Below are positions 42,552 through 51,600 of a DNA stretch of 64,000 nucleotides, one piece after another. Each line of letters opens with the position of its first letter. Position 1 is the first letter of the stretch. Origin of the DNA: Candidatus Binatus soli (GTDB taxonomy: Bacteria > Desulfobacterota > Binatia > Binatales > Binataceae); the NCBI GenBank assembly GCA_002479255.1, contig DLMJ01000044.1, positions 1 to 64,000 of the forward strand, read 5' to 3'. The position numbers and the translations under genes were made by a program. Below the pieces are notes generated by a model. The model searched no databases. It saw nothing but the letters and a program-made list of their open reading frames with translations, and was not told where the DNA came from.

Positions 42552-44096
42552 TTGGCCGCCATTATAAAGCCGATAAGGCCAACGGGCTCTAATCAGCCCG
42601 AGCCGCAGGCACTGTTCGGAAAACAGACCAAGGCAATCGTCGTCACGACCGGAATGCTCGCCTTCATTTCCTTCTGGCGAGCGTCCGCGATCGTCCTTTG
42701 CGACCTTGCTTCGACCGCCTACTACATCGGCGGCATCGTCGAGCAGGCCTGCGGTCGCTCTGCCCCATACTTCATTCTCGCCGTTATGCTGTTCTCGTAC
42801 GCGGTGCGCGCGGTGTACGTCGAGTCGTGCTCGATGTTCACGCGCGGCGGTGTATATCGCGTCGTCAAAGAAGCGATGGGCTCGACGCTGGCAAAAATCT
42901 CGGTGTCGGCCCTGATGTTCGATTACATTCTGACCGGGCCAATCAGCGGCGTCTCGGCTGGCCAATACCTGGTCGGTTTGATCAACGAGCTGCTCAAGCT
43001 TGCGCACTCGGGAATTATTCTGCCGGCTGATTTCTCGGCCGCCTTCTTCGCCATTGCCGTGACCGCATATTTCTGGCGTCAGAATATTCTTGGCATCGAA
43101 GAATCCAGTGGCAAGGCGATGCGGATCATGCAGGTCACGACCGTGATGGCCGTGATCATGATCGCATGGTGCGGCCTGACGATTTTCATGCGTGGTGCGC
43201 ATTTGCCGCCCTTCGAATTGAAGTTCACCGACGACTCGCTGGGATGGCTCAAGCACTTTCCCGGCGCGCGTACTATCGGCACGCTTGGAATCCTGATCGC
43301 GTTCGGCCATTCGATCCTCGCGATGTCGGGTGAGGAATCTCTGGCACAAATCAATCGCGAGATCGAGGCGCCCAAGCTCAAGAATCTCCTGCGCACCGGC
43401 CTGGTCATCTTCATTTACAGCCTGCTGCTGACCTCGTTGGTGTCTTTTTTCGCGGTCATGATCATCCCGGACAGTGTCCGGATGGCCAATTACGGTGGCG
43501 ATCTGATCGGCGGGCTCGCGATGTTCATGGTCGGCCCGCTGTGGGCGCGGCTCGCGCTGCGCGCATTCGTCGTATTTGTCGGATTCCTGATTCTCGCCGG
43601 CGCCGTTAACACCGCGATCGTCGGTTCGACGGGCGTGCTTACTCGCGTCGCGGAAGACGGCGTACTGCTCGATTGGTTCCGCCATCCGCACAAGAAGTAC
43701 GGCACCAACTATCGCATCGTAAATATGGTCGCGATGCTCCAAATCGCCACCATCGTGCTCTCGCGCGGCGACATGTTCTTGCTCGGCGAGGCCTACGCAT
43801 TCGGCGTCATCTGGAGCTTCGTCTTCAAAACGCTCTCCGTGCTGATTCTGCGCTACAAGGACCAGTACCATCGCTTGTGGAGGATGCCGCTGAATCTGAC
43901 CTGGTTCCGCCCCGGTGGTAAGGACTTCCCGCTCGGTCTCACGCTGACGTTTGCGGTTTTGTTAGCGACCGCGGTCATCAACCTGTTTACCAAGCAGGTC
44001 GCAACGATCTCAGGCATCAGCTTCACGCTCGCGCTGTTCCTGATTTTCGAGATTTCGGAAAAAGTCAACGGCCAGGCCCAGCACGCCTACGGCTAG
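42552..44096 (+). CDS. APC-family permease, membrane part of an interrupted APC-Usp fusion
   Basis: The 514-residue product is a 12-helix APC permease: FISFWRASAIVLCDLASTAYYIGG at TM1, MFDYILTGPISGVSAGQY, and the loop AMSGEESLAQINREIEAPK. A TTG start at 42552 is the only one that keeps the N-terminus; upstream (42329-42551) shows no other gene. It ends at an in-frame TAG (44094-44096), after which the same frame continues as a Usp-like cytoplasmic domain. Relatives often carry that domain in one chain, so the stop probably truncates the protein. Confidence 0.85.
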   Translation: MAAIIKPIRPTGSNQPEPQALFGKQTKAIVVTTGMLAFISFWRASAIVLCDLASTAYYIGGIVEQACGRSAPYFILAVMLFSYAVRAVYVESCSMFTRGGVYRVVKEAMGSTLAKISVSALMFDYILTGPISGVSAGQYLVGLINELLKLAHSGIILPADFSAAFFAIAVTAYFWRQNILGIEESSGKAMRIMQVTTVMAVIMIAWCGLTIFMRGAHLPPFELKFTDDSLGWLKHFPGARTIGTLGILIAFGHSILAMSGEESLAQINREIEAPKLKNLLRTGLVIFIYSLLLTSLVSFFAVMIIPDSVRMANYGGDLIGGLAMFMVGPLWARLALRAFVVFVGFLILAGAVNTAIVGSTGVLTRVAEDGVLLDWFRHPHKKYGTNYRIVNMVAMLQIATIVLSRGDMFLLGEAYAFGVIWSFVFKTLSVLILRYKDQYHRLWRMPLNLTWFRPGGKDFPLGLTLTFAVLLATAVINLFTKQVATISGISFTLALFLIFEISEKVNGQAQHAYG

Positions 44097-44659
44097 GAAC
44101 CCGAGAAGTTTAATCTGCAACTGGTCGAGGAAGATCAGGTCGATCCGATTCGGCTGGGGCTATCCGCGCCGCACAAAGTGCTGGTTGCGATCCGCGACCC
44201 CAACAATCTCGCGCATTTGCATCGCTACTTGTCCGAGCCTGACAACGCGGAACTGATTGCAATGACCGTCCGCACCGAGCGGGGTCTCGCCTCGAGCGAG
44301 GGCGCGCAGGTCTTCACCGACCACGAGGAAAAGCTCTTCAGCAAGGTGGTCAAGGTGTGCGAGGACCACGGCCGCGCCGTGACGCCTCTGGTCACGGTCT
44401 CCAACGACCAGATTTACGCGATCGCGCGGATGGCCTACCTGTTGCACGTTGATGAAGTCGTTATGGGTGTGTCGGAGCGCTTCCATCCTGACGTGCAGTT
44501 GGAGAACTTCGCGATGCATTGGGGATCGCTCGGCGACTCGGACGAGCATCACGTAAAAGTGCGCGTGCTCTCCGATACCCGCGACATCCGGGCGGAAATC
44601 TGATTTTAAACCTCGCGCAACAGAAGAAACGCTTGCAAGACCTCATCGAATCGCTGTGA
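44097..44659 (+). pseudogene. Usp-like C-terminal domain separated by an in-frame TAG
   Basis: In the same frame as the permease, directly after TAG, codons read EPEKFNLQLVEEDQVDPIRL, GLSAPHKVLVAIRDPNNL and an alpha/beta universal-stress-like domain ending RDIRAEI and TGA at 44601-44603. No good ribosome site precedes any internal start (GTG at 44178 is possible). From about 44592 the +2 frame continues as NLILNLAQQKKRLQDLIESL to TGA at 44657-44659, which overlaps the next gene's GTG by four bases. This suggests a second, frameshift lesion. Alternatives are TAG readthrough or sequencing error. Confidence 0.65.
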
Positions 44660-44937
44660 AGTTCCGCCACGCCGCCGCCCTCGCGCTCGTGGGCTGGTAT
44701 TTGATGCTGCCCCCGCTAACCCCGAACGGGCGATGGATCGATACGACTGCGCCGCTCAGCGCATGGTACAAGGTGAAACCTCCGTATGCGTCAAGGGATG
44801 ACTGCGAGACCGCGAAAAACGGAATGATTGCACTGCACAGCCCGAATCCTTCAAGTCCCTCGGAGCAACTGAGGCTCAAGAGCGAGGAAGCCGCTCTTTG
44901 CGTCCCGTCGAATGATCCCCGTCTCTTCGCATATTAG
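44656..44937 (+). CDS. Small exported protein
   Basis: A 93-residue product with GTG start at 44656. A signal-like segment (FRHAAALALVGWYLMLPPL) is followed by YKVKPPYASRDDCETAKNGM and ends SEEAALCVPSNDPRLFAY; the two mature cysteines could form a disulfide. Proteins ending CxxxDDPRL after a short signal are frequent in this kind of genome but unnamed. GTGA overlap with the stop of the +2 frame upstream suggests coupling with the former APC-Usp gene. Confidence 0.65.
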   Translation: MKFRHAAALALVGWYLMLPPLTPNGRWIDTTAPLSAWYKVKPPYASRDDCETAKNGMIALHSPNPSSPSEQLRLKSEEAALCVPSNDPRLFAY

Positions 44938-45374
44938 ATCACTGCCTGGGCGCCGGCACTGGTTCAGTTTTGGGGATGAACTATTCAGCCTGACCCCGCC
45001 CGATTGGTGTGCTATGCGTACGGTATGGACAACCGTCAGGGTGCCCCATACTCGCTGGCGTCGCCCGAAATCGGGCGACGCCAGCTTCCGGCAGAAATAA
45101 TTTCTGACGGAACGAAACTAGCCATAGATGGGAGCCCGTCCCAAAACCACTACGGGTGGTATAAATTGCTCTTTTCCGCCCTTTTCGATCACTCAAAATC
45201 GCGCCCGTCGCAGTCTGAGCTTCGAGCGAGCGCAACCAGTTGCGCAATGACGGGCACTGGTTGGGTTTGTCTGGCTGGCAAACTGAACCAGTGCGCCGCC
45301 GCCATCCCTTCCATTGGCTGCGTGCCGGATGTTAACGTCCGCTGACCGGTTTTTTTCTCAAGACGGTCTGAAAA
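44938..45374. repeat. Non-coding, inverted-repeat-rich element (MITE-like)
   Basis: No gene is supported in this 437-base stretch. GCACTGGTTCAGTTT at 44956-44970 recurs inverted at 45280-45294, framing about 340 bases; a variant direct copy starts at 45254 and pairs with the inverted copy. Inside are a perfect 15-base stem at 45054-45085 with an AA loop, CAGAAAT/ATTTCTG at 45092-45106, and CGCAAC/GTTGCG near 45230-45243. The set resembles a miniature inverted-repeat element or a structured RNA; no target-site duplication is certain. Confidence 0.5.
45054..45085 (+). terminator. Perfect 15-base hairpin inside the non-coding element
   Basis: GCTGGCGTCGCCCGA pairs fully with TCGGGCGACGCCAGC across the two-base loop AA. 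It could terminate transcription from the small exported protein gene, or be structural in the repeat element. No T run follows. Confidence 0.45.
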
Positions 45375-46391
45375 ATGCACGAGGTCGGCGTTGGTGAAAA
45401 CCTCGATCAGTACAAATTGATCGAGGTGATCGCGCGCAGCGGGATGGCGTCGATCTTCAAAGCTATCGATCAAGTCGACGGCGCGACCGTCGCGATCAAA
45501 GTCCCTTACATGCAGTTTGAGAGCGACGTGGTCTTCTACGGACGCTTTCAGCGCGAAGAAGAAGTCGGGCGCCGCCTCAACCATCCCGGCATCATCAAGG
45601 TTCTCACACCCACGCGCAAAAGCCGCATGTATATCGCGATGGAGTACGTCGAGGGTTCCTCGCTGCGCGCGATGATGCGCGAACCCGGCGGGCTATCGGT
45701 GGAAAAGGCGCTCGACCTCGCACGACAGTTGGCGGAGACGCTTGTGTACATGCACGGTGAAGGCGTGGTGCATCGCGATTTGAAGCCGGAAAACGTTTTG
45801 GTGACGGCCGAAGGCCGGACCAGGATCATGGATTTCGGAATCGCACTCGACGAATCCGCGCGGCGGCTGACGTGGTCCGGCCTGTCGTCGACCATCGGCA
45901 CGCCTGACTACATGGCGCCCGAACAGGTCAGCGGCCGGCGCGGCGACGTTCGCACCGACATCTATTCGCTGGGCGTGATTCTCTACGAGATGCTGACCGG
46001 CCACCTGCCGCACTCAGGGCCCAACGTTTACAACGTGATGCGCGCGAAGACCGCGGAAGATCCGCAGCCGCCAACCGCATTCAAGCCCGATCTCGATCCG
46101 CATCTGGAGGAGATCATCCTTCACGCGATCGAGCGCTCTCCGCGTGACCGCTATGCGAGCGCGGCCGAGATGCTTGCGGACCTGCGCGATCCGTCGCGCG
46201 TCGTTCCCAAGGGCCGCGCGCAGAACCTCCATCCACGCAGCCTCGCGCTGCAGCGCGCCCGTCGTACGGCCGGGTACGTGCTGTTTTTCACGTCGCTCAT
46301 CGGGATCTTTGTATTTCTGATTTGGCTTGCAAACCGTTACCCGGCGTCGCCGACTCCCGCGCGCCGGTCATATCGAGGGCAGGTGAGATGA
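45375..46391 (+). CDS. Membrane-anchored Ser/Thr protein kinase (PknB-like)
   Basis: A 338-residue Hanks-type kinase: VAIKV with the ATP lysine, HRDLKPENVLV with catalytic Asp, DFGIALDES, then GTPDYMAPEQ and DIYSLGVILYEMLTG. The Gly-rich loop is degenerate (IARSGMASIFKA). One transmembrane helix lies near the C-terminus (VLFFTSLIGIFVFLIWLA, about 300-320) with a short periplasmic tail and no sensor domain. Its stop overlaps the amt start by four bases, linking phosphorylation to ammonium uptake at least in expression. Confidence 0.93.
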   Translation: MHEVGVGENLDQYKLIEVIARSGMASIFKAIDQVDGATVAIKVPYMQFESDVVFYGRFQREEEVGRRLNHPGIIKVLTPTRKSRMYIAMEYVEGSSLRAMMREPGGLSVEKALDLARQLAETLVYMHGEGVVHRDLKPENVLVTAEGRTRIMDFGIALDESARRLTWSGLSSTIGTPDYMAPEQVSGRRGDVRTDIYSLGVILYEMLTGHLPHSGPNVYNVMRAKTAEDPQPPTAFKPDLDPHLEEIILHAIERSPRDRYASAAEMLADLRDPSRVVPKGRAQNLHPRSLALQRARRTAGYVLFFTSLIGIFVFLIWLANRYPASPTPARRSYRGQVR

Positions 46392-47821
46392 TGCCGAGAC
46401 GATCGCAACTCGGATTGGCCGCCGCCGCTTTCGCCGCGCTGACGCTATTTTCGCCGCTGGCGCGCGCGCAGACTGCCGCGTCGTCGCCGCCGCTGGACAA
46501 TTCTCTGAACCTCGCGTGGCTGCTGGTCGCGGGGTTCCTGGTGATGTTCATGCAGCTCGGATTCGCAATGGTGGAGACGGGGTTCACGCGCTCCAAGAAC
46601 GCGGTCAATACCATGGCGATGAACCTGATCATCTACCCGATCGGCATCATCGGCTTCTGGCTCACCGGCTACGGTTTCATGATGGGCGGCGTCGCGCACT
46701 GGCCCTCACTTGGCATGGCCGCGATCGGCCATCACGAGCTGTCGATCACGATCGGCGCGCATTCGTATGGAATCATCGGGTTCAGCAAGTTCGCGCTGCT
46801 CAACGTCGGTCGCGATCCCGCCAGCCTGGGCATGTTTCTATTCTCGCTCGTTTTCATGGACACCGCCGCGACCATTCCGACGGGCGCGATGGCGGAGCGA
46901 TGGAAGTTCAAAGCGTTCTTCATCTACGGACTGTTCATGTCGATGTTCCTGTATCCGTTGTACGGCAACTGGGTTTGGGGCGGAGGATGGCTCTCGCAGC
47001 TCGGCATGAACCTGGGCCTGGGCCACGGCCATCTGGATTTCGCCGGATCGTCGGTCGTGCACATGACGGGCGGAGTGGCCGGCCTCGCCGGCGCTTACAT
47101 GGTGGGTCCGCGCATCGGAAAGTTCCGCCGCGACGGCGCCATCGGCGCGTTGCCCGGACATAACCTGCCCATGGCCATCAGCGGAACGTTGATTCTCGCG
47201 TTCGGATGGTTCGGCTTCAACGCCGGCTCGACGCTAGCCGCATCGGATCCCCGAATCGCGATCATCGCGGTGAACACCATGCTCTCCTCGGCGGCCGGCG
47301 CGCTCGCGGCGCTGCTCTATCTATGGCATCGCTACAACAAACCCGACGTTGCGATCGCCTGCAACGGTCTGCTGGGCGGACTCGTCGCAATCACCGCCCC
47401 GTGCGCATTCGTAACGCCCGCGGCGGCTGTGCTGATTGGCGTGATCGCGGGCCTGCTGGTCGTGTGGGCGGTGCTTGAACTCGAACTCCGCTTTCGAATC
47501 GACGATCCCGTCGGCGCGGTCGCCGTGCACGGCGCGTGCGGAATATGGGGCGCGCTGGCGCTTGGTCTGTTTGCCGACGGCACCTACGGCGACGGATGGA
47601 ACGGTGTCGCGGGTCCCGTGCGCGGCCTGCTCTACGGCGACGCGGGTCAATTTTTCGCCCAGTTGATCGGTGTCACGGTGAACGTGGTCGTGGTTTTCGG
47701 CCTTGCGATCCTGTTCTTCAAGATCGTCGAGCGCACGGTGGGCAACCGCGTGCTGGTGGAAGTGGAATGGTCGGGACTGGATGCGCTTGAGATGGGAAGC
47801 GACGCCTATCCACATTCGTAG
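46388..47821 (+). CDS. amt: Ammonium transporter
   Basis: A 477-residue Amt/Mep channel with a cleavable signal (SQLGLAAAAFAALTLFSPLA) and 11 core helices. Typical segments are LVMFMQLGFAMVETGFTRSK, GSSVVHMTGGVAGLAGA with the pore His, GWFGFNAGSTL and AVHGACGIWGALALG with the second pore His. No glnK gene adjoins it; the preceding kinase gene overlaps its ATG. A weak hairpin at 47895-47911 follows. It belongs with the gltBD genes downstream in nitrogen assimilation. Confidence 0.95.
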   Translation: MMPRRSQLGLAAAAFAALTLFSPLARAQTAASSPPLDNSLNLAWLLVAGFLVMFMQLGFAMVETGFTRSKNAVNTMAMNLIIYPIGIIGFWLTGYGFMMGGVAHWPSLGMAAIGHHELSITIGAHSYGIIGFSKFALLNVGRDPASLGMFLFSLVFMDTAATIPTGAMAERWKFKAFFIYGLFMSMFLYPLYGNWVWGGGWLSQLGMNLGLGHGHLDFAGSSVVHMTGGVAGLAGAYMVGPRIGKFRRDGAIGALPGHNLPMAISGTLILAFGWFGFNAGSTLAASDPRIAIIAVNTMLSSAAGALAALLYLWHRYNKPDVAIACNGLLGGLVAITAPCAFVTPAAAVLIGVIAGLLVVWAVLELELRFRIDDPVGAVAVHGACGIWGALALGLFADGTYGDGWNGVAGPVRGLLYGDAGQFFAQLIGVTVNVVVVFGLAILFFKIVERTVGNRVLVEVEWSGLDALEMGSDAYPHS

Positions 47822-47894
47822 TTGGTCGGGGGTTCGGCGGATGCGGCGTGTTACCTGAGCGATCGCGCTTGCATCCCAACAATCGCACTATGGG

Positions 47895-47911
47895 TGAGCG
47901 GCAATCGCTCA
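47895..47911 (+). terminator. Weak hairpin after amt
   Basis: TGAGCG and CGCTCA pair across GCAAT, followed by TTTAG. It sits 75 bases after the amt stop and before the lrp promoter. Confidence 0.4.
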
Positions 47912-47991
47912 TTTAGACCTATATTTCGTCGGTGCACAGCATACGGACCTGCACAAACTCATGTTTTACTAACTCAAATCCTTATAAACAC

Positions 47992-48039
47992 TTGACAGGC
48001 TTTCGCTTTCCACCTATCTTCATCGTCACTCGACGAGGA
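47992..48039 (+). promoter_or_regulatory. Sigma-70-type promoter and ribosome site of the Lrp gene
   Basis: TTGACA (47992-47997), 17 bases, then TATCTT (48015-48020). The predicted start is about 48027. GAGGA at 48035-48039 is the ribosome site, seven bases before the ATG at 48047. Upstream is an AT-rich tract (AACTCAAATCCTTATAAAC) suited to Lrp binding. Confidence 0.7.
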
Positions 48040-48046
48040 TAACCTT

Positions 48047-48610
48047 ATGAAATTCGACGGAGATTCCCCCGAACTCGATGCCATTGATCTGCAGATTATC
48101 GGCCTCCTGCAGGAACACGGCCGCATTCCGCTCGTCAAGCTCGGAGAGCAAGTCGGGCTTTCGGCGCCGTCGGTGAACGAACGCGTCAAAAAACTCGAAG
48201 ACGGCGGAGTTATCACCGGCTATCACGCTGCCGTCGATGCGACCCGCCTCGGCAAGGACGTCACCGCGTTTATCGGCGTGTCGATTTCTCATCCCAAAAC
48301 AATCTCGCTGTTCAAGGAATCCGTCGCACTGCTCGACGACGTGCTCGAATGCCATCACGTCACCGGTCAGCACACGCTCCTGCTGAAAATCAAAACCGAC
48401 AACACTTCGTCGCTCGAGCGGCTGATCAGTGCGATCCGCTCGATCGAGGGAGTGGCGCGGACGGAGACGATGGTGGTGCTGTCGACGCATACCGAGCGCG
48501 GCTTGATTTCGGTGCATCCCAACGGCGACTCGCACGAGCCTGCCAACGGCAGGCGCCATCGCCACGGCGCCGCGAAATCTGCGCCCCCGGAACCGAGACG
48601 GGTGTCATGA
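48047..48610 (+). CDS. Lrp/AsnC-family transcriptional regulator
   Basis: A 187-residue regulator: N-terminal winged helix (LDAIDLQIIGLLQEHGRIPL, GLSAPSVNERVKKLEDGGVI), then the RAM/ACT-like ligand domain (VTAFIGVSIS to METMVVLSTH-like TETMVVLSTH). An extra basic, disordered tail of about 30 residues follows (GRRHRHGAAKS). The stop overlaps gltB. It probably senses an amino acid and controls gltBD. Confidence 0.92.
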   Translation: MKFDGDSPELDAIDLQIIGLLQEHGRIPLVKLGEQVGLSAPSVNERVKKLEDGGVITGYHAAVDATRLGKDVTAFIGVSISHPKTISLFKESVALLDDVLECHHVTGQHTLLLKIKTDNTSSLERLISAIRSIEGVARTETMVVLSTHTERGLISVHPNGDSHEPANGRRHRHGAAKSAPPEPRRVS

Positions 48611-51600
48611 TGCACAACTACCGAAGCATTCCGAAGGCGCAGGGCCTCTACGATCCCGCCCATGAGCACGACGCGTGCGGCGTCGGCTTCGTCGTCAACA
48701 TCAAGGGCGAGCGCTCGCATGACATCGTGGCTAAAGCGCTGCAGGTGCTCGACAACCTGACCCATCGCGGCGCGTGCGGATGCGATCCGCGCACGGGAGA
48801 CGGCGCTGGAATCCTGCTGCAGATTCCGCACGACTTTTTCTCGAGCGAAGCGGCCCGGCTCGGCTTCGAGCTGCCCGCGCCCGGCGAATACGGCGTGGGC
48901 CAGGTTTTCCTGCCGCTCGACACAGTCAAGCGCAAAGACTGCGAGGAGGCGTTCGAGAGAATCGTCAACGAGGAAGGTCAGCGTCTGCTCGGATGGCGCG
49001 ACGTGCCGGTGGTTGAATCCGCATGCGGCGATATCGCGCGGCGCGGGATGCCCGCAATCCGCCAGGTCTTCATCGCGCGCAGCCCGGACTTGGCCGACGC
49101 CGAGGCGCTCGAGCGCAAGCTGTACGTAATTCGCAAGCGCGCCACTTCAGAGGCGGAAAAACTCGGCCTCTTCGATCCGGAACTGTTTTATTTCTGCAGC
49201 CTCTCGGCGCTGACCGTCGTTTATAAGGGTCAGCTCATCTCGACGCAAATCCCGCAGTTCTTCCCCGATTTGCTAAATGGCGCCATCAAGACCGCGCTCG
49301 CCATGGTCCATCAGCGCTTCTCGACCAACACGTTCCCGAGCTGGGACCGGGCCCATCCCTACCGCTTCATGTCGCACAACGGCGAGATCAACACGCTGCG
49401 CGGCAATATCAACTGGATGCACGCGCGCGAGAAGCTTTTCTCTTCACCGCTGTTCGGCGACGACATCAAGAAGCTGTTGCCGATCGTCGAGCCCAACGGC
49501 AGCGACTCCGCAACCTTCGACAATTGTCTCGAACTGCTGGTTCGCACCGGACGTTCGCTGCCGCACGCCGTGATGATGATGATTCCGGAAGCGTGGCAGA
49601 ACGACGCGCAGATGAGCGACGGCAAGCGCGCTTTCTACCGCTTCCATTCATGCATGATGGAACCGTGGGACGGCCCCGCGTCGATCGCGTTCACTGACGG
49701 TATCAGAATCGGCGCGGTGCTCGATCGCAACGGCCTTCGTCCATCGCGCTACACGGTGACGAAGGACGGACTGGTCGTGATGGCGTCCGAGACCGGCGTC
49801 CTCGACATCGCGCCGGAGAACGTCGCCCTCAAGGGGCGGCTGCAGCCCGGCCGAATGTTTCTCGTCGATACCGCGCTGGGCAGAATCGTGCAGGACGAAG
49901 AGATCAAGAATTCGATGGCCGCGCGCCGGCCGTATCGCGCCTGGCTCGACGCCAATCTCGTCGCACTCGAGTCGCTCCCCGAGGCGAACGACAACGACAC
50001 GCCTCCCGTTGACTTCTTCGAGGACAACGAGCTGCTGAAGCAGCAGCAATCGTTCGGCTATACGATCGAGGATCTTAAAATGATCCTCGCGCCGATGGCT
50101 ACCAACGGCCAGGAGCCGGTCGGCTCGATGGGCACCGACACTCCGCTCGCCGTCCTGTCGAACAGACCCCAGCCGCTTTACAACTACTTCAAGCAATTGT
50201 TCGCGCAGGTGACGAATCCGCCGATCGATCCGATTCGCGAGGAACTGGTGACCTCGACCGAAACGACAATCGGCGCCGAGGACAATCTGTTCGAAGAATC
50301 GCCGCTTCATTGCCGCCAGCTTCAACTCAAGCAGCCCATTCTCACCAACCAGGAACTACAAAGGATCAAACGGCTGGCCGTCGAGGGCCTGCGCACCGTC
50401 ACGCTTCCCACGCTCTACCGCGTTGATGACGGCGAAGACGGGCTTCGCGCCGCGCTCGACGCGCTTTGCCGCGCCGCTTCGGACGCGATCGAATCCGGCT
50501 ACACGATAATCGTGCTGTCGGATCGTGGCGTAAACGCGGACTACGCCGCCATTCCGGCGCTGCTCGCGACCGGAGCCGTGCATCATCATCTGATTCGCGA
50601 AGGGACGCGCACCCGGGTCGGCCTGGTCGTCGAGTCGGGAGAACCGCGCGAGGCGATGCATTTCTGCCTGCTGGTCGGCTACGGCGCGGGCGCCGTTAAT
50701 CCGTACCTCGCGTACGCGACGATGGCGGGAATGATTCGCAACGGCCAGCTCCGGGACATCGACGAAGACACCGCCGTCCACAACTTCACCAAGGCCGTCT
50801 CCAAGAGCATGACGAAGGTCGCGTCCAAGATGGGGATCTCGACGACGCAGAGTTACCGCGGTGCGCAGATCTTCGAGGCGATCGGATTGGCGAAGGACGT
50901 GATCGACAAGTACTTCACCTGGACGCCGTCGCGCGTGGCAGGCGTCGGCCTCGGCGCGATCGCGCGCGAGACCGCTGCGCGTCACACCTACGCGTTCAAG
51001 GTGGCGGCGAATCTCGACGGCGATCTCGATGTCGGCGGCCAGTACCAGTGGCGCCGCGCCGGCGAGTTCCACATGTACAACCCGAACACGATCGCCAGGC
51101 TGCAGCATTCCGTGCGCTCGGGGAATTACCGGCTGTTTAAGGACTACACCAGGGCGGTTGACGAGCAGAGTCGCTCGCTCACCACGCTTCGCTCGCTGTT
51201 CAAGTTCAATTCCGATCGGCCGCCCGTGCCGCTCGAGGAAGTCGAGCCGGCCGCCGAGATCGTCAAACGCTTCAAAACCGGCGCGATGTCGTTCGGATCG
51301 ATCAGCAAAGAGGCGCACGAAACCCTCGCCATCGCCATGAACCGGATAGGCGGCAAGAGCAACACCGGCGAGGGCGGCGAGGACCCGGCGCGCTTCGTGC
51401 CCGATGCCAACGGCGATTGGCGCCGCAGCGCGATCAAACAGGTGGCCTCGGGGCGCTTCGGCGTCACCAGTCATTACCTGGTCAACGCCGACGAACTCCA
51501 GATCAAGATGGCGCAGGGCGCCAAGCCCGGCGAGGGCGGCCAGCTTCCCGGTCACAAGGTTGACGATTTCATCGCGAAGATTCGCTACTCGACGCCCGGC

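Noticed and set aside
42537..43871. Minus-strand 444-codon frame opposite the APC permease
   Set aside because: Low-complexity charged product; the plus strand encodes a clear membrane protein.
44938..45374. An insertion sequence with transposase
   Set aside because: Inverted repeats are present but no transposase frame fits between them; only a non-autonomous element or structured RNA is possible.
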